A stretch of DNA of 64,000 bases from Aurantiochytrium sp. KH105 (GCA_003116975.1 BGKB01000021.1:124001-188000), one strand, 5' to 3'. Shown: positions 11,675-25,400, counted from the first letter of the stretch. The notes: generated by a model not told the origin, from the letters alone. Numbers and translations are program-made.

Positions 11675-12555
11675 TTATTCCGCTGTGTCCATAGCAGAAG
11701 AAGACGAAGCCTCCGCATTCGTGCTCGCCTGTGCGTCAGCTGTCGTCTTGCCGGCCGCTGCAGCTGCCTCTTCTTCCTCTTCCTCCTCCTCGTCGTCGTC
11801 GTCGTCATCGTCATCGTCGTCATCATCGTCGTCGTCGTCATCATCGTCGTCATCGTCGTCGTCGTCGTCGTCGTCTTCGCCTTCACCGACGTCGACCCAG
11901 CTTTGCTCCACGATGTCGCGAACCCGGCGATTGTACTCGCGCTTGTTGGACTGGAAAAGAATCGCCGCCTCCGAGTTTGCGGGGCTATTGGGGTTCGGGT
12001 CGCAGAGTAGCGACTGAATGCTCGTCAAGATAGCAGCAATGTCATAGATTGGGCTCCATTGGTTCTGCAAAATGTCCAAGCAAATCGAACCGTCTGCGTA
12101 GACGTTCGGGTGGAAAATCGTTGTCACAAATCGGACTTTTGGGGGCTTGTTCGGATACTCTTCCGAAAACTCCAGCACCAAATTGAAGGTGCCGCCCTCC
12201 CAGATGGAGCTATCGGGGCCAAAAATCACGCCCGCCCCTGCACGCATCAATCCCCGTGCCGCATTGCAAGTCATCGCAAAATAGCGAGTCAATCAATTCG
12301 TCAGTCAAACAGTCAGTCAGTTAGCCCAGCCATTCGGTCACCCCAACTCTGAGAAAGTCTTGCTTCGAGCCATGCTTCAAACATTCTCTTCGAAGAGATG
12401 CGCAAACAAGATCGCGACCGCGAAAGACAGTCGGATAAGAGACACTCACACTTGAGAATGTTGTCGTCCATGGGCGCCGCCGAGATGCCCGTCGGCGGGT
12501 CATTCTGAAGCCGCCGGAAATCGCGCAAAAGCCTGCGTCTCGCCGACGTTGACAT
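11675..12555 (-). CDS. RAD6: RAD6/UBE2A-B-type ubiquitin-conjugating enzyme with long acidic tail
   Basis: E2 enzyme that, with a RAD18- or BRE1-type E3, ubiquitinates PCNA or histone H2B in the nucleus. Two exons are needed: 12450-12555 and 11675-12237, with a 212-bp intron (donor GTGAGT, acceptor TGCAG). Splicing restores Trp-Ala-Gly-Val-Ile-Phe-Gly exactly where RAD6 proteins have W-x-x-VIFGP. The join gives 222 residues. It starts [13 protein letters not shown], as in RAD6 orthologues, and keeps [16 protein letters not shown] with the catalytic Cys, plus NPNSPAN and IVEQSW. After the core comes a run of about 30 Asp and about 8 Glu, five Ala and an S/A-rich end. Budding-yeast Rad6 has a shorter acidic tail of about 23 residues and animal forms have none. 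Assignment is firm; the tail length is the oddity. Confidence 0.95.
11779..11876. repeat. GTC/ATC triplet array encoding the RAD6 poly-Asp/Glu tail
   Basis: Impure trinucleotide array (CTC/TTC then GTC/ATC on the + strand), read on the minus strand as Glu and Asp codons. GAC and GAT alternate irregularly, so it is not a pure microsatellite; selection for the acidic protein tract may maintain it. Confidence 0.85.
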
Positions 12556-13577
12556 TTTGCCTGTCTGCCTCGCGCTGCGCGCAAGCTCAGCTTTTCCCCG
12601 GACCTCGCGCGCACAGCCTCTTCTCGCGGCCCCTCAGCGCTGCTGCCGCTGCTGCCGCTGTCGCCGCGGGTGTCCGTCTGCCTCGCGCCCGAGGATCGAG
12701 ATGCCCCGCGCTCCGAACGAACGATCGAACGATCGAACGGACGGACGAAGGAACGAAGGCGGCCAAGCACCGGAAGCGAGGAGCCGCGCGTGCGGGCCTT
12801 CGCGCGCTCGCTCCCTTCCTCTCGCCTGCAGCCGCGCGGGTCGAGGCCGCTCGGAGGTCGCGTTCGGGTTGGCCGTCTGTCTCTCTCTCTCTCCCGCCCT
12901 TCTCTCCCTTCTTTCTCCCCTGCTTACTTCTCTCCCTTCTCTCTCTCTCTCTCTCTCTGTGTCTCTCTCGCGGTGACTCTCTCCCTCTCCCTGCCTTTGC
13001 ACTGGCCCGACCCTGGGGTTGACGGCACACCGCGGCGCCGCGAGGCTGCACAAGCAAGCAAGTCAGTCCCCTTGGGCATGCATCCAAAAATGCGCGGGAC
13101 GAGGAGGCCGGGCCGAGCGAGGCACGGGAGCAGACGCTGCGGAAGGTTACTCGAGCCACGGACGGGAGAGGAAGAGAATGCAGGCGTGGCGTGCCAGGCG
13201 CTGCTCCGCGGGTCGAGTTGAAAGTCGCGCTCGAACGTTTTTCTCGATTTCCGGGGTTGGGAGGGGGTGAGCGGGGTGAGGCTCAGTACAAACGGCGATC
13301 GATCTCCAATGCACACCCTCCGGGTCGCATCGACTGCGAGACCTGTCTCGAACAAACAAACCAGCCTAGTATACTTGAATGGGACAACGTCTTGCCCAAC
13401 TCATGGGTGCTTCGCTCACACGCGAAGGGTGCATCATCATCTTACTGCTAATCATCATTTTCATCATTTTCATCTTTGAAAATAAGAGAAGAAGAGAGGT
13501 TTGCTTTCTCCGAGAGTTGCATCCTAGTCTTCGTCTTCTTCTTTGCTTTGTAGTACTGCGGCAAACAACCAGCTTGG
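12556..13577. other. Intergenic region with CT-rich tracts
   Basis: About 1 kb between RAD6 (promoter side) and the 3' end of the next minus-strand gene. It holds two (CT)n runs near 12876-12896 and 12935-12972 and a G+C-rich segment. Frames on either strand are repetitive, with no domain. The RAD6 promoter should lie in the first few hundred bases. Confidence 0.6.
12870..12972. repeat. (CT)n dinucleotide tracts
   Basis: Two runs of CT repeats separated by about 40 bp of pyrimidine-rich sequence. Confidence 0.85.
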
Positions 13578-15349
13578 TCAAGTCTCCGGGCACGATTCGA
13601 GCGCAGACCCGCGACGCGTAGCATCTAGCCTTCGCATCTCGAACTGGACCTCGTCCACGAGACACTTTTCGTGAGCGCTAATACTGTTTGGTCGAAAGGT
13701 CGACTGCTTGTTCTCGCGTGCACGCTGTTTTGCAAGCTGTGCAGTTCCAGGTCAAAGTAAGTTTGATGACACCTCGTTGTCAGTTGTCTCCAAAGCTCTT
13801 TCTCCGGCGTCAAAACCCAGAACAAAACAAAACTTACCCAGGCCGCGTGAATCGCCCGCTTCACCCTTGCAAAAGCAGCTGCGTGTTCTTCGCGAGCAAT
13901 ACGCCATGCCTCTTCCTCGTCGTTATCGTCGTCGTAATCTCCGTCAACGCCCTCTCCTCGAGCGATGCTGCTTTCTTCACGCTTTCCTTTCATAGATGCG
14001 TCACGATCGCCCTCGTGCCGAATATCGAGATCCTCACAGGCATCACGGCCGCGACGCAATTTCTTCGCTTTTGACTTCTTCTTGCTCTTCTTCAACTTTC
14101 CTGTCTTCGTTCCTGGCGCCCCGCGCCCTGGTCGACACGCGTTCTGTGCTGATCGCGTGATGGGTCGGACTTTTGCGATGCAATGTCCTCCAGGAACCCA
14201 TGGACTTTCCTTTGTGTCAACCACAGACACAAAAGACTGTAGTGCCGTCTCCAGATCACGCCGCGGACCCTTCACCTTACCACCCGCACCACCTCGTTTG
14301 AGTCCTTTCTCAACAACGTCCAAGACGTGATGGAGCTCGCCAATGGCTGCTAGTTGGGCTTCTCGCTCTTTCGACCGCTTTACACGTATTTTTTGCATAC
14401 GCCAGGCGCTCACAGCAGATTGCCGCTGCGGGCGAAACGTTGGAGCTCTCGCCTGAAATTCAGCCCGCGCTTGCAAGGGCCCCAGACTGTGGTTGAGCTC
14501 GCCGATATCATCCACAGCGTTTGGTTTTACTTTTGCCCCTCTCCGATGTCGCCCGGCCGCCTTACGAAAGTTCTCATATGGGAAAAACTGACTGCAGAAA
14601 AGACAAACTCGGACCTTGTCATACATGCGAGAGTATCTATATTTTTCAATCATGGACGAAATGGCCGCCTCCGGACTGTCGCCTCGAGAAGAAAAGCGCA
14701 CTATTTCCTGACTTCCGCTCGCTTTATCGGGGCTCAGAGCAGCGTGCGGTGCCTCTGAGGAGCTTTTCAGCAGCGCTGGCGACGAGACTGCCGTGGTAAA
14801 GAGATTTACGTCCCGGGGCTCCTGCTCGCGTGCCTGAATTTCTGCAAAGATGCGACGCAACTGCAAAATACTCGAACGCAATTGTTCGCTGCCCATGACG
14901 TTTTCGGGAAATTCGTGCTCGCACAAAGCACAAGCTCGTTTTCGATCTTTCCGCGTCCTCAGACTCGGATGCCGACGTGCTTGCTCCTCATCTCCTCTCC
15001 ACGTGTCGGGCGCCTCCTGTGGACTCAGGCTTTTTCCTTGTTGTGATGTGCCGGACGAACGCCGGGTTTGAGACGCACGACGCACCCCGAGACCTGCATC
15101 TTTTGCATCGCTCTCCGCCAATGCTGGTCGCTGCAAACCATCGTCAATGGATAGCTTGACCATGGTTGTATTGGAACGCCTGATCGCTTTTGTGCTCGAG
15201 GGGGCTACAAAGTCTACGTGCACATTATTTTTGCCTCCTTCCTGCTGCACTTTGAGCCAGTGCGCATCGCTGGCCTTGAGATTGCGGTACTTGCGCACGG
15301 CTTCGTCGCGCTTAAAGTACGTGTGCTTTCCGGCGTCTGCGTGAAACAT
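13578..15349 (-). CDS. Basic protein with two CxxC motifs, function unknown
   Basis: I do not recognise the family. The frame opens at the ATG at 15349 and stays open to 13625, but the last part reads poorly. A perfect donor GTAAGT at 13837 (after ...HAAW) and an acceptor CACAG ending at 13737 define a 101-bp intron. Splicing gives a 556-residue protein ending ...ALESCPET at 13578; unspliced it is 574 residues. Visible features: a Cys-Ala-Leu-Cys at about residue 136 and a Cys-Leu-Phe-Cys at about residue 250, each followed by a Phe-rich stretch. These could form one split zinc site. Also present are an Ala/Glu-rich helix region, a Lys/Arg/Ser-rich nuclear-localisation-like block (GKLKKSKKKSKAKK) and an acidic Asp/Glu patch before the proposed intron. 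The frame is also open for about 30 codons upstream of the ATG without another ATG, so a 5' exon is possible. Confidence 0.6.
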
Positions 15350-16413
15350 CTTTCTTGCTCCACCGTCAAAGTCGCGTCGGCCCTTGCGTCTTAGCGCTGG
15401 CGACAGGGCTCGAGCAAAAACAACCCTATTCGAGTTGCAGCGCGGTTCCTACCGCGCTCTTGCCCGTCTGTACTGCCGTGCGTAGGTCCCCCTTTGCGCA
15501 TTTCCTCTACGAACGGCATCCAACTCGGACCATCGCCTCGCGACCGGACAAAACCTTGTGTATAGGTACGACACACCACACAGAACGAAAGGGAAGAGGG
15601 GGTCCCCGCGCACCTCTTGAGAACATTCGCAAGAGAACAGAACGACAGGTGTGCGCACCCGCCTCGGGCTGGGCCTCTCGTAACGGAAAAGTGGGACGGC
15701 AACAGCAGCTGCAGCTGCCTGCCAGATCATGACGGATCATCAACGGAGGGAGCAATCGTTCTCGACTCAGCAGCAGCAGCAGCTCCCAGCCGGCAAGCCA
15801 CCGGCCGGCGAGTTGTCCCGCCCGTTGTTGTGCCCCCCCCCCCTTCTCTCTCCTTCCCAAACCACGCGTCTTGTCCGAACCTGAGGAAGGAAAGACGGCG
15901 GCGGGTAAGAAGAAGGAAAAAGTAGAAGGAGAAAAAGGTGAGAGGGAGGGCCAGGTTGACTGACGGTGAGTGCAGTACAAGTCAAAAAGCACGAAAGAAA
16001 GGAGGTCTGCCCGGCCTGCCGACGCCATCAAAGCCGCTTCGTCACGCCACGCCGGGCACGAGCTCGACAGGGTCAACAAGAGAGAACCTCAGAAGAGCCT
16101 CTCCACTCTCGGCCCTGCGCTTGCGCCTTGCGCGATCGGCGGGCGGCCGCAGACACGAACGGGAGCACACCAAGACGAGGCCGTCCACCGGTCACAGACA
16201 AGGAGCCCAAAAATACAAGACATAGTCATCAAGCTCGTTCTCGTGCAGCCAAGGTGAGCAGGTAGGTGGCTGTCGGGCGCCACCTTTGCCTGCGAAAAAC
16301 AAACTTGCGTACGCTTCGTTCTCGCTGCAAGCCAGCTGCTTGAACTTCTGTTCGCTGCTTAGTAGCGGACTAAGCAAGATTTTGCTACCATAACGCACTA
16401 TCACATCAGGACC
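15350..16413. other. Divergent intergenic region before the giant gene
   Basis: About 1 kb between divergent transcription units; it should contain both promoters. A C-run at 15832-15843 and scattered CAGCAG units (about 15765-15785) are the only obvious features. No gene supported. Confidence 0.6.
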
Positions 16414-19400
16414 ATGATTCTCCCTCTCCCAGAACGTGCACTCAACAGTTTGGGTACTTGGTCTTCGTTGCCAGATTCACAAGAGGTCGATAGAAATGCA
16501 AAGCTGAAGCCATCGAATCCACACAGAACTTTTGAGAGAGATGCTCGTCTCAATCATCAGCGAAGAGCGCGGAAAGTATTTCCACAAAGGTCCATGCTTG
16601 CTACGTGGGCATCAACTTCACTGTCAGTGCGACGAATCATTATTCTGGCCCTTGTCGCTATGTATTGTGCTGTAGGCGTATTGGCTCAGGCGCCGGCTCC
16701 GACGCCGCAGCCAACGCAATTGCCCACACAATTGCCGACTGATTCTCCGACAGCCTTTCCGACTGATTCCCCGACAGTCTTTCCAACTGATTCTCCGACG
16801 GCCTTTCCAACTGATGCCCCGACGGCCTTTCCGACTGATTCTCCAACAGCCTCTCCAACTGATTCTCCGACAGCCTTTCCGACTGATGCCCCGACAGCAT
16901 TTCCGACTGATTCTCCAACAGACTCACCGACATACGCTCCAACTTCAGCGCCTCGGCTAATTATCCTCAACCCTGAAACGCTTTCCGTGATTGAGGGCGG
17001 CCAGAATCGGTCATACTATATTACGCTTGATTACACGCCAGTCTGGGAAGGTGATGATGTGTGCATCTCCATGTCTGTCAGTGGACTCGATCCCGAGGCA
17101 CGTGGGATCCATGTACTGCCAAACAGTACTTGTTTCACTGCCTATGGCGAGACGCAGCAGGTCAACGTACGGATTGAAAGAGACTTTATTAAGCGGGGAG
17201 CGGCAGAGACCTTTACAATCGACCACGCTGGCGTCGACGAGGCTGCAGTCCTCACAGTCCCCGTCATTGACGTTGACCAAGCATCTGTAGTCCTTTCTGC
17301 GGTATCTGGGACGATCCAACAAGGTGTCCTCGGCGGTGCCGGAGCCCAGGATGCGCAATACAATGTCTCGCTCGATAGTATACCAACACAAGATGTGACG
17401 GTGACCTTTGTCGCAGACAAGAACTCCCTCGTGGATATCACTCCTTCCTCTCTCGTCTTTCGGCAGGGGGAAGATCCAAGCGCACAGACTGTAACCATCT
17501 CTGCTGTTGACGCATCGACCGTGGATGATGTCGTCTCTGACAGTGTTCGCATCAGTCACACAGTCGAAAGTCTCGATGCCGTATATGACGAAATCAGTGT
17601 GGCAGACTTTGTGGCCGACTGGTACGGTGCCGAGCACCCGAGAGTCATCATCTCGGCATCATCTATTGAGGTGGTCGAAGGAGATAGCGACACTGTCAGC
17701 CTTTCCATCAAGCTCGGTATTCCCCCGAGCTCAGGATCAATGAGTATTTCGCTCGCTAGTACGGAGCTCGACGGTATACCCTTAGACTTCGCCCCAACCC
17801 AGCTTACTTTTACAAGCGCCAACTTTGACACTGTACAGGCCGTCGACGTGAGTTTTCCACGAGACTACGAATACCGAGGTGCGGAAATCAATGCTCTACA
17901 ACTGAGTTTCGCTGTGGACGCCGGCAGTGCTGCCCCTTATGCAGACGAAACTCTTGTCGAGTATTGGCCTTCATCGTTTGTAACAGTCAATGTTCGAGAG
18001 GTTGATCTGGCAAGCGTCTCTCTTTCTGCAATCACGGGCTCAGTGCAGCAGGGAACCATTGGCGGCGGGGGCGCGGTGGACGCTACGTACAATATCTCAC
18101 TCTCCAGTATTCCGATTGCTGACGTGACAATTTCCATCGCTGCCGATCAACCCCGTCTCGTGGACATCACGCCGTCCGAAATCACCTTTCTTGCGGATCA
18201 AAGCCCTTCTCCGGCGCTCGTTACCGTATCTGCAGCAGACGCAGAGCTGGTCTCGAACGTGAGCTTCGACATTCTTCGTCTTTCTCATACTGCGTCCAGC
18301 ACGGATCTCGACTTTGATGCTGCCGACATTCCCGATTACGTCGCAGATTGGTACGGTGCGGCTCGACCCAAGGTCGTCATGTCTCTTGCGTCCCTCGCAT
18401 TCGACGAGGCATCTTCTGGTGAAACTTTTTCTGTCAAGCTTGGAGCTCCGATCACAAGTGGAACCGTGACCGTAACATTGGCGAGCAGTACGCTTACAGA
18501 TGGATCCGAGCTCACCGTCTCTCCAGCCTCCCTGACCTTCACTTCTGCCAACTGGAACGCAGCGCAAGCAGTCCAGATTACGTATCCTCAAGACAACATT
18601 TATCGTGGAGATGCTGACACCAGTTTTACGATCACTGTCGATGCTACAGGTGGACAACCTTACGCAGATTCTCAGTACGTCATCTTCTATCCGTCAGCTA
18701 CGATTGCTGTTGACGTCCATGAGGTCGATCAAGCTGCTGTTTCGCTATCCGCTGTTGCTGGGGACATATATCAAGCTACGGTTGGCGGCAGTGATGAAGT
18801 CGATGTTACGTATACCATCAACCTTGCCAGTACGCCCACGGAGGATGTGACGGTCAGCATCACTCCTGATGACACGTCACTGGTCAGCGTCTCGCCTGCA
18901 TCGGTCACATTCGCGGCGGATACGAGCCCTTCAGCTCAGACAATCACGGTCTCGGCAGCCGATCCGACCGTAGTGACAAACGTGACGTCTGCTTTGCTGA
19001 CGCTCAGTCACGCCGCGACAAGCTCCGACAGCTTTTACAACGGTATCGCGATTCGTAACTTTGTCGCAAACTGGTATGGATCGCCTCGACCAAGAGTTCT
19101 AATGTCGAGATCTGCGCTTGAGATCGATGAAGACTCCTCAACCGGCGATAGCTTCACCGTCAAGCTTGCTGTGGAGCCTACAAATGGCGATGTTACCATT
19201 TCGCTAGCCAGCAGCGCTCTCAGCGATAGCTCAGAGCTGACCATTTCTCCGGCGTCGCTTACGTTTACGTCTTCTGACTGGGACACTGCGCAGACGGTTC
19301 AGGTCACGTATCCCAAAGATGATGTATATCGGGGAGAAGCCGACACTAGCTTTACGATCGCAGTCAGTGCAAGTGGAAGCGAGCCATACGCAGACTCTCA

Positions 19401-22400
19401 GTACGTCATCTACTATCCATCAAGTTCGATAGCAGTCGACGTCCACGAGGTCGATCAAGCTGCTGTTTCGCTGTCCGCTGTTGCTGGGGACATCTATCAA
19501 GCTACGGTTGGCGGCAGTGATGAAGTCGATGTCACGTATACCATCAACCTTGCCAGTACGCCCACGGAGGATGTGACGGTCAGCATCACTCCTGATGACA
19601 CGTCACTGGTCAGCGTCTCGCCTGCATCGGTCACATTCGCGGCGGATACGAGCCCTTCAGCTCAGACAATCACGGTCTCGGCAGCCGATCCGACCGTAGT
19701 GACAAACGTGACGTCTGCTTTGCTGACGCTCAGTCACGCCGCGACAAGCTCCGACAGCTTTTACAACGGTATCGCGATTCGTAACTTTGTCGCAAACTGG
19801 TATGGATCGCCTAGACCAAGAGTTCTAATGACCACATCCTCTCTTGAAATTGACGAGGGCTCCTCAGCAGGAGACACATTTACCGTCAAGCTCGCGGTGG
19901 CCCCAAGCAATGGCGATGTTACCATTTCGCTGGTCAGCAGCGCTCTCAGCGATAGCTCAGAACTGACTATCTCTCCGACGTCGCTTACGTTTACGTCCTC
20001 CGACTGGAATACCGCACAAACGGTTCAAGTCATGTATCCCAAAGATGATGTATATCGAGGAGAAGCCGACACTAGCTTTACGATTGCAGTCAGTGCTAGT
20101 GGAAGCGAGCCATACGCAGACTCTCAGTATGTCATCTATTATCCATCAAATTCGATAGCAGTCGACGTCCACGAGGCTGATCAGGCTGTCGTGACACTCT
20201 CGTCCACAACCGGGACGATCCGGCAAGGCGCTATTGGCGGCGCTGGTGCCGTTGATGCTACTTACACCGTCAACCTCGCAAGCGCGCCGACGCAAGAAGT
20301 GACGATTAGCATCATCGCGGACCAAGCCTCACTCGTCACCATTTCACCAGACATACTGACTTTTCCTGCAGGTCAAAGTCCATCCGCTCAAATCGTTACA
20401 ATTTCAGCGGCTGATGCCACGGCAGTGACCAATGTAACCTCTGCGCTGTTAACATTGAGTCATACAGTAACGAGCGGGGACACCTCTTACGATGGCGCCG
20501 TGGTCAATGACTTCGTTGCTAACTGGTACGGTTCTGCCAGGCCCAGAGTCTCCGTCTCGACCTCTTCAATAGACATTGTTGAGGGGGCAAGCTCGCCCGC
20601 AAGCATGTCCGTCAAGCTTGATGTTGAGCCCAGTGACGGCCCCGTAAACCTCACGCTCACCAGCTCCTTGCTCGCAGATGGCTCAAGCCTCGACGTAAGC
20701 TCGGAGCTCCTTGTGTTTACAACCGAGAACTGGAGCTCCGAACAGGTCGTAGAGGTTCAGTATCCCCGAGACTTTGTGTACCGTGGTGCCAACACCTTCT
20801 CTTTCCAACTTGAACTCGCCGTAGTCGAAGGCAGCAGCGAGCCGTACATGAACGAGTCTTACGTTCTCTTTTGGCCAGACTCCACGATTGATGTCACTGT
20901 TCGCGAGGCCGATCAGGCATCCGTGACCATTTCTGACCTTACCGGCACCATTCGCCAAGGCGCAATCGGTGGCGCGGGTGCTCAAGATGCAACATACACC
21001 ATGTCGTTGACAAGCGTCCCCGAGGACAACGTCACGATCAGCATTACGCCGGACAATGAGTGGCTCGTGGACATTACACCAAGCGAGATTGTCTTCTCAG
21101 CTGGTGTCGCACCGCCTGATGTGCTCGTGACCGTAGCTGCCAAGAGCGCGACGCAAGTTGCAAATGTCAGCTTTGACGTTCTTGTAGTATCGCATAGTAT
21201 TTCCACGACAGACTCTAACTATGCCGCCATCGACATTCCCGACTTTGAGGCAAGTTGGTATGGTGCAGCACACCCACGGGTCGTTCTTTCGGCAGCCGCA
21301 ATCGATGTTGTGGAGGGCACTGAAGTGGCAAGCATATTTTACGTCAAGCTTGGAGTTCAACCAAGCAGTGACGACGTTAGTGTTGATTTTGCAAGCAGCA
21401 TCCTCGAAGATGGGTCCGCTCTCTTGATCGACCCAACCTCTGTGAGCTTTAGCATGACGGACTGGGATACGGAGCAGCCGGTGCGGGTCACCTATCCCCG
21501 AGACTACGAGTACCGTGGAGCGGAAGTCACCTCGTTCCAGGTTCTACTCAGCGTCGGAGCAGGCAGTGGTGAGCCTTATGCTGATGCACAATACGTTCAA
21601 TTTTGGCCTACCTCTCAGGTCGAGGCTAGAGTTTATGATGCCGACCTTCCTGAAATTGTCCTTTCTGAACAGACAGTGTATGTGACAGAGAATGGGCAGT
21701 CGGCCCAATACGAGCTCGTTCTGAATTCACGACCTGCGCAGGATGTGAATGTGAGCATTGCCAATCCAAACTCGGATTTGGTGGGTCTCAACACGACCTT
21801 GGTCGTCTTCACCAGCGCAGACTGGGACATTCCGCAAACGATCCGTGTCGTTGCAATCGAGTCCGAGGATGACAACGCCTACGACCTTGCTTCCGCCATC
21901 ACCATCCTTCAACACAGCGCCGCGAGTAATGACACTTCTTACGATGGTGTCTCTGCGCGCTTTTCCCCATCGCAATTGCTCATTGTGCGAAGGTACGAAG
22001 ACCCGACCATCCCTAACTGTCCTGGAGGAACCTATCTCACGGGCGAAACAAGTCTCGAGTGCGTTGCCTGTCCCGCAGGCTACAAATGTCCGGTCGAGAC
22101 CAATGACCCGGCGCCCTGCTTGCTTGGTTCCTTTAGTATTGGGGCCCAGGTCAATTGCACGCTCTGTCCGAGGGGCATGCGGTGTCCGCAAACAAACTCG
22201 AACTCGATGGACGCGTGTGCGGCGGGCACGTATTCCATCGAAGGGCAAGCCGACTGCACGATTTGTCCCGCGGGCAAACAGTGTCCTTCGACGGATTCAG
22301 ATGTTGTTCAGGACTGCCCGTCTGGGTCATATTCTCTCGCAGGCTCACAAACATGCACAGTTTGCCCTGCCGGGAAAGCCTGCCCTGATCCCACCGGGGT

Positions 22401-25400
22401 CACAATCCATACCTGCGAGCCTGGCACCTATACCGAGACTGGCATGACTTCATGTGTGGCGTGTCCTGCAGGCTATGCATGCACTGACGTCACGCGTGCG
22501 CCCATTGAGTCCGAAGCATGCGAGCCTGGAACCTTTGCCGGACCCGAATTGGGCAACACCTTTTGCACGGAGTGCCCCGCTGGCTACTCGTGTCCCTACA
22601 CGGACGACGACACGATAATTGCTTGTGCTTCCGGAGAATACTCTGCGCACGGTAACTCGACATGTACCCAGTGTCCTGCGGGCATGGACTGTACACCGGA
22701 GAGTGGTCCTGGCAACGTTTGCCAAGAAGGAACATACTCTCTTTTGGGAGACGCAAATTGTCATGATTGTCCAAGGGGACACAAGTGCCCGACGAATTCA
22801 GCCCAACCGGTCGAATGTAACATGGGATCCTACGCAGCAACGACGCGACACACCGCATGCTCAGCGTGCCCTGCCGGGAGCTTTTGTCCCACCAACGCAA
22901 CCGAGTCACCGCAGATTTGTCCTGCAGGAACATACAGTTACGAAGGTGCAACAAGCTGCGAGGACTGCGACGCGGGCTACTATTGCGAGGAAGGAGCCGT
23001 CAGCCCAACTCCTGTAAACGACGAATGTGAAGCTGGCACCTACTGCCCTTCTGGTGGACCCCAATTTAATTGTCCTGCTGGGTCGTATGGAACAAAAACA
23101 GGTGGAGTTTCCGCTGATGATGCTTGCGATCCATGTCCCGCTGGGTACTATTGCCCTGAGGGTTCAACTGATGCGACGAAGATCGAATGCACACCGGGAT
23201 ACTATTGTCCGCAAGGAACAAGTGTGGAGACGCAGTATCCGTGCTCAGCAGGATACTACAATCCAGATGGCGGAAGCGTTGCAGGCGGTGCTTGCCTTAT
23301 CGTTCCGGAAGGTCGGTACGCGTACGCAGGGTCGAGCCAACACTATCCATGCCCTTCAGGATACTACTGCCCAGAGGGCACAACGCACCAGCACGAGTTC
23401 CCCTGCGCGGGCGGAACGTATTCGGGAATTGCAACGGAGCTCAAGTCTCAGGATGACTGTCTTACCTGTACCGTTGGTCATTACTGCCCAAGCGGCTCGA
23501 TCACGCCTACGGCATGCCCAGTGGGCAGCTACAATCCTACAACGGGGGGCTCTTTGCTAACCAATTGCCTTGCCTGTCCAGCAGGATACACGTGTCCCAA
23601 TACAGGCATGAATGACTATACGCAGATTCGGTGTCAGGTGGGTCATTATTGCCCTTCTGGAAACTATGACATTGACGCGTTTCCATGCCCCGCTGGAACG
23701 TATACAGATGACGATGACCTTCAAAATGCGCAAGCCTGCACACCTTGCCCTCCAGGCTATGCTTGTCTCGAGGGTACCGGCGGAAGCGTCGCAAAGCTCG
23801 ACTGTGCGGTGGGTCACTATTGCCCCGAGGGAACCACTTACACAACGCAGTACGATTGCCCGAGAGGATCGTATACCGTGTCGACAAGTCTCACGGACGT
23901 CGACGAGTGCACTCCATGTCCTGCGGGAAGTTACTGCGAAGGTGGGCTTGGCCGTATCGGTGCAATTGGAGACGTTGATGGCCATTGCAGCCCCGGTCAT
24001 TATTGCCCCGCCAGCACGTATGAGCCAAACCAGTTCCCGTGCCCAGACGGTACCTACACGGCAAGCGTGAGCCTCGAGAGCGAGGATCAATGCACGCCAT
24101 GCGATTTGGGTCATTATTGTTTCGACGCTGCCACCTTTCCAGTCCCGTGTCCCGCGGGCTCTTATGCGAATGAGACCGGTGAAAGCGACGACTTGTGTAC
24201 TACGTGTCCGGCGGGCTACGAGTGCCCCGAAGGTACGATCGACCCCATCCCCTGTCAGCCAGGCAACCAGTCAGCCTCGGGTCAGGATGCTTGCGACACG
24301 TGTGAGGCTGGGTACTTTTGCAAGACCACCGCGACGACGCGCGAGCTCATGCATGCTCAGCCTTGCAGTCCAGGACTCTACTGCCCAGAAGGTGTGGCGA
24401 TCGAGCCCAGCTTTGCTCAGCACGCCTGTCCTGATGCGCACTATTGCCCACAGGCTATTCCAGCGCCGCTGGAGTGTCCTGTCGGAACTTACAACCCCGT
24501 GACGGGCCAGGGGTACCTCGAGAACTGCACGGCCTGCGACCCTGGTTACTACTGTATTGTGCAGAGTAACAGTGTTACTGGCGAGTGTGATCCTGGACAC
24601 TATTGCCCTGCTGGCTCGACCGGCCCGATGCAATTTCCTTGTCCTGCTCGCACCTACCGCACAACTTCGCGCGGTGAGTCGGAGAATTCATGTTCCATTT
24701 GCACGAGTGGATACTATTGTGAGGTGGCGACTGTTGATCCGGTCATCTGTCCAAAGGGCTACTATTGCTTGACAGCCTCGTCCGCACCGAAAGCGTGCCC
24801 GATTGGGCGGTATGGCAACTTCACGGGCCTTACCAGTGGCGCTGCCTGTACGCCTTGCCCCGGTGGCTATTACTGCGACGGCCAAGGTCTAACGCAGCCC
24901 ACAGACCTCTGCGATGAAGGCTACTATTGCATGGAAGGCTCGTATACCTCGACGCCCAATGCGGCGGGGACAAATTGGACGTACGAGCTGGGCGATGAGC
25001 TCGAGTCGGCTTTGGTGTTTGCTGACATTGGTGACATTTGTCCTCCCGGCTACTTTTGTCCTCGAGGTTCAGCAATGCCTATTGCCTGCGATCCTGGAAC
25101 TTTCAACTCCGTCGAAGGGGCAACTTCCAGTGATGCCTGCCTCGACTGTACCCCGGGCCACTACTGTGCGGGTGCAGGCAATGCTGTTCCAACCGGCCTT
25201 TGCGAACCTGGATACGTGTGCCCTGGAAGGTCGGAGGACCCGACCGATGAGATTGCGCTGCCCGGGACCTTTGCCCCTGAAGGCTCAGCCGCGGCCTCCA
25301 ACTGTGCTCATGGGACATTCAATTCGGAGTTCGGCAAGGCGAACTGCACATTGTGCTATCCAGGATTTTACTGTCCAGAAACGGGTCTCGAGTCCCCAGA

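Noticed and set aside
16658..16970. Antisense repetitive frames (VGESVGKAVGES type) opposite the PTDSPT stalk
   Set aside because: They are complementary readings of the sense 24-bp repeat.
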